Below are positions 23,300 through 35,430 of a stretch of DNA of 64,000 nt, one piece after another; positions within the stretch are counted from its first letter, which is position 1, and each line of letters begins with the position of its first letter. A model generated the notes under the pieces. The model was not told the DNA's origin and made no database searches. It saw only the letters and a list, made by a program, of their open reading frames with translations. Position numbers and translations under genes: made by a program. The DNA lies in the NCBI GenBank assembly GCA_011109175.1, contig RDEW01000022.1:792444-856443 (forward strand), in the 5' to 3' direction. Source of the DNA: Dicyema japonicum. Its lineage: Eukaryota; Dicyemida; Rhombozoa; Dicyemidae.

Positions 23300-23990
23300 C
23301 AACAGTTCTCTCCTTTTTAATCTGAGGACTTCGAATGGGCAAGTTCTGGTTGACCATCAACTTGGTTTGCTACGAAAGATGGTATTTTTGTAGTTATTTT
23401 GTCAGACTCGAGGTTTTTCCAATACCGGTTGTGGTGTGTAATGACTCGTAGGTCCAACCTTATTCAGTTTGTCATTCTCAGAGCGATCTGTTGAATGTGG
23501 AGACCTTGATACTCTGTTTGGTTGTGGTTGGCAAATATTTGTAGGGACTATTAATGATGGGAGAAGAAATGATGATTTAATCTATTTTGATTGACTTATT
23601 AAAATAATATTGACATTAACTAGCTTTCTGTTCTTACCAACTTGTACGAGACCAGCAGTTATTAATAAACATGCTAATACGAGGTAATTGTCTATGTGGC
23701 GACAATTGGATGTTAGTTTTACTCGAACAGCTAAGAATCACAAATATTCGTCTATCAATTGGTTCTAACATCAGGGAAGTAGCACTGGGTGATGGAGACT
23801 ACTGAGCGAGCACAAAACTTGATTGGCTCCTTTTAATACTCACAGGGGATTCCGAACATAACCTCGGGTCTTATAAAAACGGTATATTCCTGAACATAAA
23901 CAAATCCACTGAATTATTGATTTTCAATGGCATTTTGAGTCAACACAGCGAGTGGAATAAACTGCATTTGCTAAGTCAGCATATTTCTCG
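23300..23990. other. no supported gene
   Basis: Frames here are short and interrupted. It could hold further exons of the gene before it, but I cannot join them. Confidence 0.35.
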
Positions 23991-23999
23991 ACAATATTT

Positions 24000-25195
24000 A
24001 GAATTTCATAGCGGCCGAGCAGGCTCTATAGTTACTCTTTAGTAGGTTGCTAGGAGCGGATGTGTCAATGCAAGTGACGCACCGAATCAGAGGTATCACG
24101 GCTTTAAATGAGAAGAGCATAGAAAAGTGTCCGGCAGTTAGTCTGAAAACTTCGTTCAGGGCCTTGTGTCTGTGAGATTTGCTCACACTCTTCTTACAGG
24201 CGAGTGGATGCAAGACAAAGGATTCAATTTTCTCGACATCGGCATGGATGCGGCAGATAGATTTTCAATCTGGATCTTAATGAGATCCCAAAATGAACGA
24301 ATTCATTATCCAGAAAGGTACTTAAAACTCCACTTGAAATGGCGTTGAGCCAAGTTCTACATTCGGAAGATGCTCCCGACAACAAAAGAGCTCAGCGGTG
24401 TTGGTTAGATGACTCCAGTAAATCCTTTGTAGAGCTTTCCCAATCGCACATTGATTGGTCCGATATAATGCTTCTCAGAAGAAATGCTTATTGTAAGTGA
24501 AATTTTTAAAGATGTCATAACGTCTGAAAACTTGTTTCAAAGTGGAATCAACACCTTCGAATCACGGGTAATAATATCTTGGGGTCATCCATGAACTCAC
24601 TTTCGAATTACGAAAGACAATATCTAGGGACGGGTGGCTAAGTTTGGTGACTCGATTGCAGAGGTCCGTGAAGGTCTCCTTGTTACGCTCCAGAAGAAAA
24701 AGGGATTAAGTAGTCTCCGAAGAGTAAGAATGATAGTAGACTACTGGTTCACCATTTGGAAGATATTTGGGGATCTTTCCATACACGCTTCCGTAGAATG
24801 TTGAATACGTTCTTTATGTCCAAATTGAAAAGTCCTTGGGAATCTGCCGCGGTTTTGGAATATTAGACTTCTCATCCGAGACGTAATCCGACTCCTACTT
24901 GAAGAAAGCTTAAGAATTGTTTTACAAGAAGAATAAAATATCGGGGGGCAATCTTGGCAGCCTCCAGAAAACAAAGTCGACCTCAATTGAACTCACTTCA
25001 AATCTCCTTTTATCGAAGGCAATCAGGTTGGCAAAAACAGTGGCTGAACATTTCAGGATGTTTTCCAGACAAATCTGGTTCATAAGTAAGGTAATTGATT
25101 CTATAAGGTTAAGTTCTGAATCTCCAAAGGACAAAAAAGTCAGGTCTTTTAAATCACCAAATCTCATTCCGTCAAGGACTCAGAGTTAGTTTGTG
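24000..25195 (-). mobile_element. REL LINE, heavily degraded
   Basis: The minus strand reads, across frames, SFLQVGVGLRLG, LFNLDIKNVFNILRKRVW and SSGA-QGDLHGPL (RT blocks matching the copy at 46.4 kb), then HPLACKKSVSKSHRHKALNE at about 24180-24210 and CVTCIDTSAPSNLL from the endonuclease region. Many stops. Confidence 0.65.
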
Positions 25196-25616
25196 AAATA
25201 TCCAATAAGCAATAGAAAAAATCGTTGGCAAGTATCTAGTCCCCCAATCTTGTTAATTGACAACTCATTGAAAGCGGCAGTCATATCAGGCAGTTCCTTG
25301 AACAAAATCCTTCTCAAATACGTTAAAATCTGCTCAAAATATGAGATGGTGCCATGCCAAACGAAAGGCTAATGCAGAATCCCCATCCGTCTTGTCCATC
25401 CCCTTGTCGGTTAGTGATCACATAGTTAAGACTCTCTTTCCCTCCCTTTAACTCGGTGATCCTGGGGCGATAAATAAGACTGCACTACAATAGTTTTTGC
25501 TATACATGATGACCACTTAAGGGTAAATACGGCAACACTACTAAGCACAGCCACGTGGATGGAATTCTCCAAAAAGATACAGCCACACGGAAGAAGTGAT
25601 CAAATCACCATTAAAA

Positions 25617-26204
25617 TTATATAATTAAATAACTTTCGGCGGTTAAAAATAAAATAATCATAACAGTTATGAGCAAACAGCCACCACCCAATGAGGCACC
25701 ACCAGAACAACCAACAACGTTGTAGTACTTACTTTTCACGCGGTATTTATTTCCATAGACTCCGTAGATTTTGTGTTCCAGACGAGCAGGTCTAGCCCAT
25801 GTGTTAGATTTATTGTATGAATAACTCTGATAATATTCTCCAGGCCTTGTCCACGTGTTCGGTCTACAGTATGGAGAATATTCTCTGCGACGGACAAATT
25901 TTGAGGTTCCGTTACTCCTTCGATAAGGAGGGTGAACTGCTGAAAGATGTGAGTCGTACTCGTGCCTGGTCTCCTCGTATATGAGTGTGTCGTAGGCAGC
26001 TTTCAATTTAATGAATTTACCAGAGTCCGTTGAGAGCCCTGATTGAATATCTGGATGATAGAGCTTGCTCTTCCTTATGTAGGCCATTCTTATTTCCTCC
26101 TTTTTGGCGGATCTTTCCACCCCCAACACTTTATAATGACAACAAAATGTTCTTTCGATTGTTATTGAAAGTTGAATTAAATTTTCAAAAATCATCAAAC
26201 ACAT
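25617..26204 (-). CDS. J-domain protein with C-terminal membrane segment
   Basis: A single open frame of 195 residues. The J domain occupies about residues 22-85: HYKVLGVERSAKKEEIRMAY, then KLYHPDI with the invariant HPD that stimulates Hsp70 ATPase, and FIKLKAAYDTLIYEETRHEYD. A Tyr/Arg-rich middle follows, with a repeated NTW-RP motif (PNTWTRPGEYY and SNTWARPARLE), then a Gly-rich hinge and a C-terminal hydrophobic stretch (GGCLLITVMIILFLTAE) that should span a membrane. This layout recalls DNAJC30/DNAJC4-type proteins (J domain plus one membrane segment), but the assignment is tentative. The first 10-20 residues may not be translated, as several Met codons are available. No intron is needed. 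Confidence 0.8.
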   Translation of the reverse strand: MCLMIFENLIQLSITIERTFCCHYKVLGVERSAKKEEIRMAYIRKSKLYHPDIQSGLSTDSGKFIKLKAAYDTLIYEETRHEYDSHLSAVHPPYRRSNGTSKFVRRREYSPYCRPNTWTRPGEYYQSYSYNKSNTWARPARLEHKIYGVYGNKYRVKSKYYNVVGCSGGASLGGGCLLITVMIILFLTAESYLII

Positions 26205-26273
26205 AAACTTTTAATTTAAATTAAATATATAATTTTTTTAATTAAATATTAATTCATAATTCATATTTTAATA

Positions 26274-26600
26274 AGCCGCATGGCGCCATGTTGTGCTTCG
26301 TGGCTAATTGGTTGAAGTTCTGTATGATCGTCTGTTCCTCCTCTCTCTTCCTATTAGAGTGCCGTCATGTGTACCACCTGTCTAGGTGACGCCCAGTGCC
26401 AGGCCGGCACGAAAAAGGATCATTTGCTCTCCCCCAATCCACTGGAGGGGTTTCCATAACTGCATGTAATGGACGTCCTACCTTTTATGCTGATTCCGGA
26501 TGGACTCTGTTTCTGTAGAAGTGGAAACTGGATACACTTAATTAGTTGTTTACTTTAACTTCTCTCTCAGTGTATCCGGGGTTAATAAATAATTAAATAT
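26274..26600 (+). mobile_element. SINE-like repeat, GGCGCC-head family (complete copy)
   Basis: Head AGCCGCATGGCGCCATG, then TGTGCTTCGTGGCTAATTGG (a box-A-like TGGCTAATTGG), the core AAAAGGATCATTTGCTC, AATCCACTGGAGGGG, and the end CAGTGTATCCGGGGTTAATA followed by AATAATT. Aligns with 10976-11312 (reverse). No convincing box B, so a tRNA origin is not shown. Confidence 0.7.
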
Positions 26601-26918
26601 AAAAGTCCGTTTCTCTAGATCAGCGGTGAAACCACCTTAACCTTTAAACATCATCTCAGTAGTATGGAAGGCAGGAAACCATTTAGTCTTGAACTCTATC
26701 TACAAGCATTTCGTCGAAGCATGCATATATGTGTGCTTCCTGGGGTTCGTTTATCTCTTGACAAATTCCATGAAAATCGAAGCTAGCCAAAAAGGGCTTC
26801 TAAGATTACTTTGAGGAGTGTCTGAGATTCTTGTGGATTTTATGATCCTTTAATAGGATTTTACTTTCTTGCAACGAGTGCCGGGAAAGAGTCCTGATGG
26901 ATCCTAGTTAGAATCCAG

Positions 26919-27110
26919 CTGCTGTACATTTCGGTTGAAGGTTCCACGAATATGCGATGCTTTGGCTTGACGGGTGACGCCTTCATCAGTGAATATTTCA
27001 CTGGGGATCGTCTATAAAGGACATACATGCAATAAAAAGAAGTGAAGAGTTCTTGGATCTTAAGTTGAGTTATTATAAAGTAAAAACTGCAAATTAAGTG
27101 ATGGAAACCG
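26919..27110 (+). mobile_element. tRNA-headed SINE family, partial copy
   Basis: It contains CGGTTGAAGGTTCCACGAAT and CTTGACGGGTGACGCCTTCA followed by the AAAAAGAAGTGAAGAG block, in the same order as the copy at 56545-56700. Head and tail are missing. Confidence 0.6.
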
Positions 27111-27610
27111 ACTTCTATCCAAACAGTCTCCCAAAAAATCAGTAGACACAGGGTCATCTCTGAAGATAAGCATCAGATACTTTAGTGCGAGTTTTGAATT
27201 CTCGAATAAGATTTCCGATAGTTCCGCCAACCTTGCACGTTTTTCCTTCCAACCAAAGGGAATTGGCATACGAGGATTTATCTCGTAAGCAAGCTTTAGA
27301 GCGAAATTACGTTTTCTCAAATTTNCACAGGGTCATCTCTGAAGATAAGCAAGCATCAGATACTTTAGTGCGTTTTTGAATTCTCGAATAAGATTTCCGA
27401 TAGTTCTGCCAACCTTGCACGTTTTTCCTTCCAACCAAAGGGAATTGGCATACGAAGATTTATCTCGTAAGCAAGCTTTAGAGCGAAATTACGTTTTCTC
27501 AAATTTTTTGAGGAGCGTTCATAGCTTTTTTCTATCGTATTTTAGTATATCCCATAAAATTACCCCCCTCGTCAATTAGGAGGCCAAGATATTTTATAGT
27601 ATTCTTCCGT
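27105..27610 (-). mobile_element. LINE RT 3' fragment, duplicated across a gap
   Basis: The minus strand reads TIKYLGLLIDEGGNFMGY (an RT thumb motif, KYLGL-ID) then RKRNFALKLAYEI. About 200 bp is repeated on either side of the n at 27325, so only one copy is probably real. Confidence 0.55.
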
Positions 27611-28069
27611 TTTCTTGTAGCGTGTTTTTAAGTTAGCCAGCGTACACTTTCAGTTATCCTCACCAGACCATACTTCTCATATGCAACTGAAAGTTTTCAT
27701 TACATTACTCTTCGATATGGTACATGTACGTATTCAATCGTTTTCAGATACCAAAGGGTTTAAAGAGACATCATAAAATATGACGTCGGTAAGCCACCCT
27801 TCTGAAGATCGCAGAAAAATAGGGAAAGTCAAACGGTTCTCTTACATGCAGAACATGCACTGAGCGCCACTACAACACCAGGTGAACCTCATGACGGCAC
27901 GCTACATGTGGACAATTGTCTCCTTGACCTTACTATGATTAATTGCACAGTAGAGGAGACGGCCAAGATTCTGTCCGCTATCATTCTGAAAGTTGATAAA
28001 CTATTTATACCTGTCGCCTCTTACAAGAAGTTCAATTCAAGATTATTATCACAAATTGNTTAATTAGTT

Positions 28070-28960
28070 AGATTTGACCTATCTTTCCTGGTGGGCTTGG
28101 GGTTAAATAAATAAAATTAAAAAAATATGACGTCATAAGCGTATATTTTGTATGTGGCTTTTCTGGGGATGGCAGTTCACTCATTACAATGTTGAAAAAT
28201 AAAGGACTGAGCACTGAACCATGAGTGACATAGTATTAAAAATAACAATTGACTGTCTGTCCGAGAACAAACTTCGTATCCAAAATGAAGTTCCTTTTCA
28301 ACATCTACTTTCTCAAGACATATAAAAAGTCATAGATACCACACAGTGTCGAAAGCTTTGGCTATATCAAAGCAGNCTTTCCTGGTGGGCTTGGGGTTAA
28401 ATAAATAAAATTAAAAAAATATGACGTCATAAGCGTATATTCTGTATGTGGCTTTTCTGGGGATGGCAGTTCACTCATTACAATGTTGAAAAATAGAGGA
28501 CTGAGCACTGAACCATGAGTGACATAGTATTAAAAGTAACAATTGACTGTCTGTCCGAGAACAAACTTCGTATCCAAAATGAAGTTCCTTTTCAACATCA
28601 AATTTCTCAAGACATATAAGAAGTCATAGATACCACACAGTGTCGAAAGCTTTGGCTATATCAAAGCAGACCGTGGTCAAGCATCCTTTAGTTTACAAAG
28701 CCTTCATAATCTACGCGTAACACAAACAATCTCCCCAAGAGTGATTTTTGCGAAAACCCCACTGAAAGTTTTTTTAATATATCACTATTTTCTATGTGTT
28801 CAGTGTCTGCTAAACACAATTTTTTTTATAATTTTTGAGATTGTTGGTATAAGGATTATGGGAGACATCCCAAATATTCATAGAGTGCTTCCTTGACCAA
28901 ACGCATAGCCGTCATGTCCTTTCGATGAGCATTGTCCGCATTTTCAACTTTAGTGACGTA
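28070..28960 (-). mobile_element. LINE RT fragment, duplicated across a gap
   Basis: The minus strand reads GCLTTVCFDIAKAFDTVWYL with an upstream FQWGFRKNHSWGDCL. About 300 bp recurs on both sides of the n at 28376. The motif TTTCCTGGTGGGCTTGGGGT followed by AAATAAATAAA (about 28082, 28377) matches LINE 3' tails elsewhere (for example 57985). Confidence 0.6.
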
Positions 28961-29034
28961 GAGGTAAAGAACTAATTACTTTTTCCAGCTTTTTTTAGAG
29001 AACAAATGGTAGACAGACAGTCAACAGCGGATAG

Positions 29035-29360
29035 TAACTTGAACGAAAAGAGCCATTAACCTTTCCCCACCACTTGGGGGTTCCCGTAAAAAACAATGGC
29101 GTAATTCGCACATTCCGAAAAGCCATATCAGTTATCGCTCCCCACAGGCAGAAAGCACACCTTATTTTAAGCAAAAAACAGTTATAATAGCTAATCAAGG
29201 AATGCTCTTCACTTTTTTGTTTTCTTTTTCTTGGCTGTATGTCCTATATAGTCGATACGGCGTCACTCGTCAAGCCAAAGCATATTGATGCGTGAAACCT
29301 TCAACCGAAATGTTTAGTATCGTGATTCGAACTAGCGTCCCACTGCTCCACCAAATGGTG
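29035..29360 (-). mobile_element. tRNA-headed SINE (clearest head)
   Basis: Read on the minus strand from 29360: TTTGGTGGAGCAGTGGGACG (box-A-like) then CTAGTTCGAATCACGA (box-B-like), the conserved core TTGACGAGTGACGCC, and the 3' region CTGTGGGGAGCGATAACTG with TATGGCTTTTCGGAATG. It matches 56470-56790 and 11371-11630. Confidence 0.7.
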
Positions 29361-29499
29361 TAATTTGCCTTCATAATTAAAAAAGACTGATTTTAATAAT
29401 AATTATTAGTTGTGTTAGTTAACCTTAATAATTTATAGATAAATGTCAGATTCTGGTGGATAATTTCTTTGTATCGAGTCCCTTTCCCACTGAGTGTGC

Positions 29500-29967
29500 C
29501 TAATCTTTCATTATGTCTCTCACTTTTCGTCCTATGGTTTCCATAGAGGTCAATACGCTAATAATTCCTTGTTTTTCGAAAAGGTCAACAGCCTGGAATC
29601 GTTCCTGATTGGCCAAACTGATTGGGGACTTAGATAACTCCAGAAATGCCGTATTATAGTTCTCACCAGCCCCAAATATCGTTTTTCCGTTTTTGACTGG
29701 CAAACTCTTTCCAGTTATTTTTTCAGCAATTCTTGGTTCATAATGTGAGGACCAACTTTACTAAAACCGTTCCATCTTTGAAGACTGAGGTGAAATTATC
29801 CATGTCTCCATTCGTCGAGAAAGTCCCATCTACGAGGTTTTTTGCCCACTCAAGGACCAATTGAGCTATTCCCGCGTCATACTTCCCCAATTCCTACAAG
29901 TCATATAGATTCTCACCTTTTCGTACGATTCACGAGTCAAACCATGTTTTTCACTCCTATTCGCCAT
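29500..29967 (-). CDS. transgelin/calponin-like CH-domain protein
   Basis: Exons 29967-29917, 29893-29757 and 29731-29500, separated by introns of 23 and 25 bp, give 139 residues and close the frame. The start, MANRSEKHGLTRESYEK, resembles the transgelin N-terminus (MANRGPSYGLSREVQQK). Then follow the CH-domain landmarks: a KYDAGIAQLVLEW helix, FKDGTVLVKIAEKITG, FGAGENYNTAF and FQAVDLFEKQGIISVLTSME, like DLFQTVDLWE-x-x-x. CH proteins of this group bind actin. The protein stops just after the CH domain and has no calponin-type repeats, so it is shorter than the usual about 200 residues. The typical MENI segment of the family is replaced by ENYNTAFL. Confidence 0.9.
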
Positions 29968-30109
29968 TTGGTACCAATGTTACGTATTATTCTGTTTAAA
30001 TATATTTTATGCACATTCATTAATTCCAATTTGACTATTCCACAATCTTCAATCAGTTATTATAATAGCCCTTTCAGTATATCTCCCAAGGCATTTTGTT
30101 ATGTTATTC

Positions 30110-30245
30110 AATTAAGTCGTGTCCGACCCCTGGAGATCTCATGAACAAGTTTCCTCTACTCTCCCGATCCGTCGCAGTTTGGAGTAGCCTTTATATAGCA
30201 TTCCCAAGACATTATAGTAACTAATCGTTGATAGAAGGGAATATT
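30110..30245 (-). mobile_element. RTE-like LINE 3' end
   Basis: The reverse complement (ATATAAAGGCTACTCCAAAC, GACGGATCGGGAGAG, TTCATGAGATCTCCAGGGGT, CGGACACGACTTAATTG) matches 13740-13850 of the RTE/BovB-like element. It lies at the 3' end of the open frame described next. Confidence 0.7.
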
Positions 30246-31020
30246 CTTTAACCTCTTTTTGTTGTGTGAGGCCTTGTTGACGGTTAATGAGGTATTCACG
30301 GGGTCACTAGTCAATCCCAGTTTGTTATTTACATGGTTATTCCTTCTCTGGATTGCAAGGTAATACGCTCGAATAGTCTGCAGTATTTCGATAATGTTCT
30401 TTGAGTTGGCTGAAATAGATTTTGGGGGAATGTAGAATGAATTTCTGATGGCTCCAAAGGTTTCAAATAAAACTGAGAAGGTATTGAAACTCCCACACTT
30501 TTCTACTTTCTCAACGAGTGAACAGGCAGTTAGGGTTGAAGAAAGTTGTTCGAGAGAAAATGCACGTGACAAAACTGTCTTCCTGTAAGGTTTTATGCCC
30601 GAGAGCCCTGCCGGCACTTCTCCCGATGCTACCCGACCTATTTTCTACACAAACATACAGGGAAGAACACGTGGAGAATGTGAGAGTAACATTAAATACT
30701 GGAACACAATCACTCATAAATGTTATTCAAGTTTTTCCAATGCTAACCATCTTCATTAAAATCATCGTCGGAATCACTTAACTAAGATTTGAACAAGAAT
30801 TTTTTTGTATATTCGGCGATTCATGTTTCCTCCCCACACGTTAAAAGAAAAGAAGACGTTTCCATAATAAGGGATATACAGTTTCTAGGAGTAGATATAA
30901 AACTCGCCGTCTCCCTACTCTTCATTATCTTCAGAACGAGGGGCGAAGGGTCACATAAATCAAGAGGTGATAAAGACATTTCACAAATAGAGCTACGACG
31001 CCAACTCAGGGAGTTTTTTT
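30246..31020 (-). CDS. unrecognised gene or gene fragment running into an RTE LINE end
   Basis: The open frame 30617-30156 (IKPYRKTVLSRAFSLEQLSS, SLVEKVEKCGSFNTFSVLFE, ILQTIRAYYLAIQRRN) has no family I recognise. Its last about 25 codons overlap the RTE-like 3' end, so the natural C-terminus may be lost. Upstream on the same strand are coding-like pieces: MSLSPLDLCDPSPLVLKIMK near 30985-30920 and an acidic DSDDDFNED near 30778. Introns joining them are unresolved. Confidence 0.4.
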
Positions 31021-31448
31021 CTTAGCTGAAATGAAAAAAATCCAAGAAAAACAGTGAAACTACACTAACTAATCATGTGATCCCAACTCGTTTGAGTAAA
31101 GTCCTCATTTTGGTCCATTGTTCATCCCTCGAACCCACAAAAACCCTTACTGGATGAAGAATCGAATTAACATCATGTTGACGACAGATACCACGGTTTT
31201 CACGAATCAAGGACTTATTAAGTGGCAATTCTTTTCAAAAGTCCACCACTCCGTCACTCTGAGCTAAATATGTGGATATCCCATGCAAGAATCCCTTTAT
31301 TTATTATAAGCAAAGACATAATCATATTATCTATAATTCCATTCTTGCCGCGTTTGTATGATCCTCGATACTAGTCTCTCCCACTGTCTCCTATTTGATG
31401 CCAAACTCACCTTTCCTTAATGATCTGTTTACTGATCTCAAATCACCA

Positions 31449-31735
31449 TTAAGGACTTCGGGAAGCGTTATACGCGGACGACCTCTGAACTTTCCCCCAG
31501 ATGTTTAAAAGAATTATTCCATGATGATGTTTGTTGGCGTATCTGGCTAGAATTAGAATTTGATCAAACAGTTTCCATTGCATCTTCATGACCAGGGTTC
31601 TCAGGGGTACAGAAGAGCATCTTTTGTAGAATGCTTTACTCCTCACACGCATTGGCCACTTTAGTCCCAAGAGAGAACGGAGTTGCTTTCTATGAGAGGA
31701 GTCGAGTCTTTCAAGATTAACCATATTCAAAGGTA
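31449..31735 (-). mobile_element. LINE C-terminal fragment (QGDSFSP family)
   Basis: The minus frame NLERLDSSHRKQLRSLLGLK parallels LKLDSFHRRQLRSLLGMEW in the LINE at 35.4-36.5 kb and continues into KMQWKLFDQILILAR. Truncated at both ends. Confidence 0.6.
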
Positions 31736-31879
31736 TACGTAAGGATCGATTTCACGCCACATACAACCTGAGCCAGAGTGACGGGCAGGTTGAAGTGGTG
31801 ACGTCCCTCTCTTGCATTTATGTCGAATACGTGTTTAAATGATTCTTATTGGTTTTCTACTCTCATCTTCAACACCAGG

Positions 31880-33570
31880 AGCCTTAATTATTATTATTTT
31901 TATTTAACAACCCCGAAAAGGGAACACCGAAAAAGAAGGAGTAAACCAACTAATTAAGTGATCCCGGTACGCCTCAACAGAATCGAGAGGTTTTTCCTAT
32001 GTTCCTCCAGAGAACTCACAGCTTTCCTGAATAGACGACGATCATCCTTCATTAGAGTTGAACACCGAAAAAGAAGGAGTAAACCAACTAATTAAGTGAT
32101 CCCGGTACGCCTCAACAGAATCGAGAGGTTTTTCCTATGTTCCTCCAGAGAACTCACAGCTTTCCTGAATAGACGACGATCATCCTTCATTAGAGTTTAA
32201 AAGAGGGGTGGGTTTTTTTTCCAAATTTCGTGTATTTGAGGCCTATAGCCTTTAATGGAAGAAACTACTTGTTTCTTGACCACACAGACCGATGAAGCCT
32301 GAGCCATTATTTTTGAAGCGGCGTGGTCAAGCATTGGGGGAAAGATCGGGGGTAGATTCGTTAGACGTGCCAGTTTGCCAATTAGGGAATTGATCTTGGT
32401 TGAATTTGATATCGAAGCTCCATAGTAGGCCCATGAGGCACAAGCATACTCTATCGTCGGTTTTATGAGTTGATTGAACAAGACGACAGCGCATTCCTAT
32501 GACGGCCTGGACTTCAAGAGCGGTTTGATTATATTTAGTTTCCTGAGACCCTTTGTCATAACGTTCTTCACATGTTGAGAAAATGTCATCAAAGAGTCAA
32601 ATGTCACTCCCAGGATAGTTGGACGAATCTGTAATGGTAAGGAGTCTCCATAAATGTTCAAATCCAATGTATGTTTTTCTTTTCTGTCCTTGGTGAAGAT
32701 TGTATACGTTGATTTATCCCTGGATATGGAGAGACGATTCAACTTCAACCAGGCTCCCAGGTCGTCAATATGTGACTGAAGCTCTGATTTTGCTGTACCC
32801 ACGTATTTGTTCCTGCTAGCGATGATTAGGTCGTCAGTATAAGTGAGAAGCATTGAATCTGGTCCTCCAGGGCAGGGTAAATCGTTGAGGAATAAGTTGA
32901 ATAACGCCGGAGAGAGGGGCGATCCTTGAGGGACGCCATTTGGTAGGAGACGGGACCTCGATCTTGCGTGGCCTATACAGACACGTCCTCTTCTTCCGGA
33001 GAGAAAATTGGCTATCCATCTTTTCAAATCCGGCTGAATGGTGGTGTCAAAAACCTTTTTCGTGAGTAATGTTCTCGAGACAGAATCAAACGCCTTATGG
33101 ATATCCAGGGAAACCACTATTGTCCGTAGATGGCGTTTCAGTACGTTGAACCCTTTTGATATAAATCGAGACAGTGAAGTCAAATGTGTCGTAGTTGAAC
33201 GCTCACATTTGAAACCATGTTGAAAGTGGCAGTCAGGCAAAAAGCGATAATGCGCACGTTAATGAAATTGGGAGATAGGAAGAAGGTAAGGTTTTCGGTT
33301 TTCCTGGTTTTAGGATTGGTATTATAAGTGAGTTCTTCCATTTGCATGAAATGATGTTCATGTTAGAAGACAAATTAAAATTTGACGTAATCGAATTGAT
33401 TGCAATTTTAGCAAAATTCCAGGAATGCCGTCAAAACCACACGTATAAGATTTCTTCATCGATCTTATAGCCTGTGTGACCTCGGCATGCGTAAAAAAAT
33501 TTAATGGTTCTTTTTGGTGTATTACTACACTGAGCGTCACCACAAAAGATGAACCACATGACGCCACGTT
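31880..33570 (-). mobile_element. jockey-like LINE, RT part largely open
   Basis: The minus frame 33240-32497 is a nearly intact RT: IVVSLDIHKAFDSVSRTLL, NGVPQGSPLSPALFNLFLND, the catalytic block LLTYTDDLIIASR, KLNRLSISRDKSTY and TILGVTFDSLMTFSQHVKNV. A second frame (32481-32197) carries FNQLIKPTIEYACASWA and the C-terminus. An upstream piece near 33500 reads HAEVTQAIRSMKKSYTCGFD. The 3' end near 31885 has CCCCTTTTCGGGGTTG in complement and an A/T-rich tail. About 135 bp (GAACACCGAAAAAGAAGGAG onward) is tandemly duplicated at 31919 and 32051. A second gap copy surrounds n 33655. Confidence 0.85.
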
Positions 33571-33599
33571 CTACGTTCCATTTAAATTAAAAAACCAAA

Positions 33600-35430
33600 A
33601 ATCACCGACAAATTAAATAACTACATAGCCGTCAGGAGATTCCCTTTTTTGGAGNTCGGCATGCGTAAAAAAATTGAATGGTTTTTTTTTGGTGTATTAC
33701 TACACTGAGCGCCACCACAAAAGGTGAACCACATGACGCCACGTTCTACGTTCCATTTAAATTAAAAAACTAAAAATCACCGACAAATTAAATAACTACA
33801 TAGCCGTCAGGAGATTCCCTTTTTTGGAGGGTAGTAAGGCTCCAGTTTTCCTCAATAATTTCCACAAAAGGTGTAGGGATTAGAGGTTTCCAAGAAAACC
33901 TTTTCAAAGCCTTACTGGCCATTTTTTGGAAGGTATTGATTTTTCTATATTCCCGTTTGATAGGTTGGTTCCCCATCCAGCACACCCGTAAGTTAGAGAC
34001 GGTTGAATTTACTGAACGTAGAGCGAGTCCAAATTTGAGTTGAAACACCCATTATATTGTCCATGGAGTGTTTTAACTAAATTTAGCTTTCGTTGTGCCG
34101 AAGAGATGACGTTGTCGATGTGTTTGCTGAAGGTCAAGAGTGGGTCGTAAGTTACGCCCAGTATTTTGACCGAGTTGGTCGTGGGGATTGAGTTTCAATT
34201 TATGGTTACACATGGAGCGGAGTTTGTCAATCTTCTGTTTGTTGTGAAAATTGTTGTATAAGACTTTTCGGGACTCCTATGTGGAATGTTCCTAACGAGC
34301 CAACAGTTCAGATCGTCCAATGAAGCTTGTATCCGGTAAAGAGCAGTATTAACGCACTGGCTTTTGACTGCGACGATTATATCATCCGCATATGTCAGAA
34401 TCAGAGTATCGTCACTGGTAAGGGAGGACATATCATTTAAGAATAGGTTGAACAGGTGTGGTGACAGTGGAGATCCTTGAGGGACCCCATTTGAAAGGAA
34501 CTTGGTCACTGATCTATTTTTTCTAGCAGTTACTTTTCCTCTTCTTCCATTTAGGAAATTTGCGATCCAGATTTTCAGGTTGTTTGGATTTTTGACGTAA
34601 AGATCTTCCTTATCGAAAGCTTTCTTGGGACAGTGTCGAAAGCTTTTTCTATATCGATGGACATAACAAAGACTTCTGATGAAGTTTGCGCTTTAGTCCA
34701 TCATTGATGGAATTTGTAAGGCATGTAAGATGCGTTTCTGTGGAGTGTCCTTCTCTGAATCCGTGTTGAAAAGGTGGATCAGGAAGGTATGGTTTGATTA
34801 GTTCAAGAATCAGCTTTTCCAAAAGTTTTGATGTAACACATAGGGGAGATATTGGTCTGTATGAGGACTGATGATCCCATTGGTCGCCCGGGTTTCAGAA
34901 TAGGTCGTATGTTTGATAGCTTCCATATGGAAAGAATACAATTTTCGTTGATTGAAAAGTTAAAAATTTTTGTGAGGGCCATGATAGCATAGGGGCCTAG
35001 GTTTTTCAGAACTATTGCAGAGATTCCGTCCGGACCACAGGAATAAGTCGACTTTAGACCCTTGACCATATTCTGTANGGGCCATGATAGCATAGGGGCC
35101 TAGGTTTTTCAGAACTATTGCAGAGATTCCGTCCGGATCATATGAATAAGTCGACTTTAGACCTTTGACCATATTCTGTACGTTCTCCACAAAGAGAACA
35201 ATTGGGGATGTGGCTCTTTTATGTTTGAGAGCTAGGATGGATGGACCTTCGAATTTCTTGTGTGGGATGAAACTCGTGGAGGAGTAGTACTTCATAAGTT
35301 TGTTTAGGAAGATCTTGTTTTCCATTTCATCACGTGTGGCCGGGTTGTCAGCGTCACTAAAGCTTCTAAGTGTTTTCCACATTTTTGTAAGGGAGTTCTG
35401 CTTGCTTAAATTAGACATGAGGTTTTCCAA
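33600..35430 (-). mobile_element. second jockey-like LINE, broken
   Basis: The minus strand has SKLLEKLILELIKPYLPDP-like residues, VPQGSPLSPHLFNLFLNDMS, the catalytic LTYADDIIVAVKSQ (34509-34195 frame), an upstream KSTYSCGPDGISAIVLKNLG, and a C-terminal ALKRFSWKPLIPTPFVE. About 115 bp around KSTYSC-PDGISAI is repeated across the n at 35078. Confidence 0.75.
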
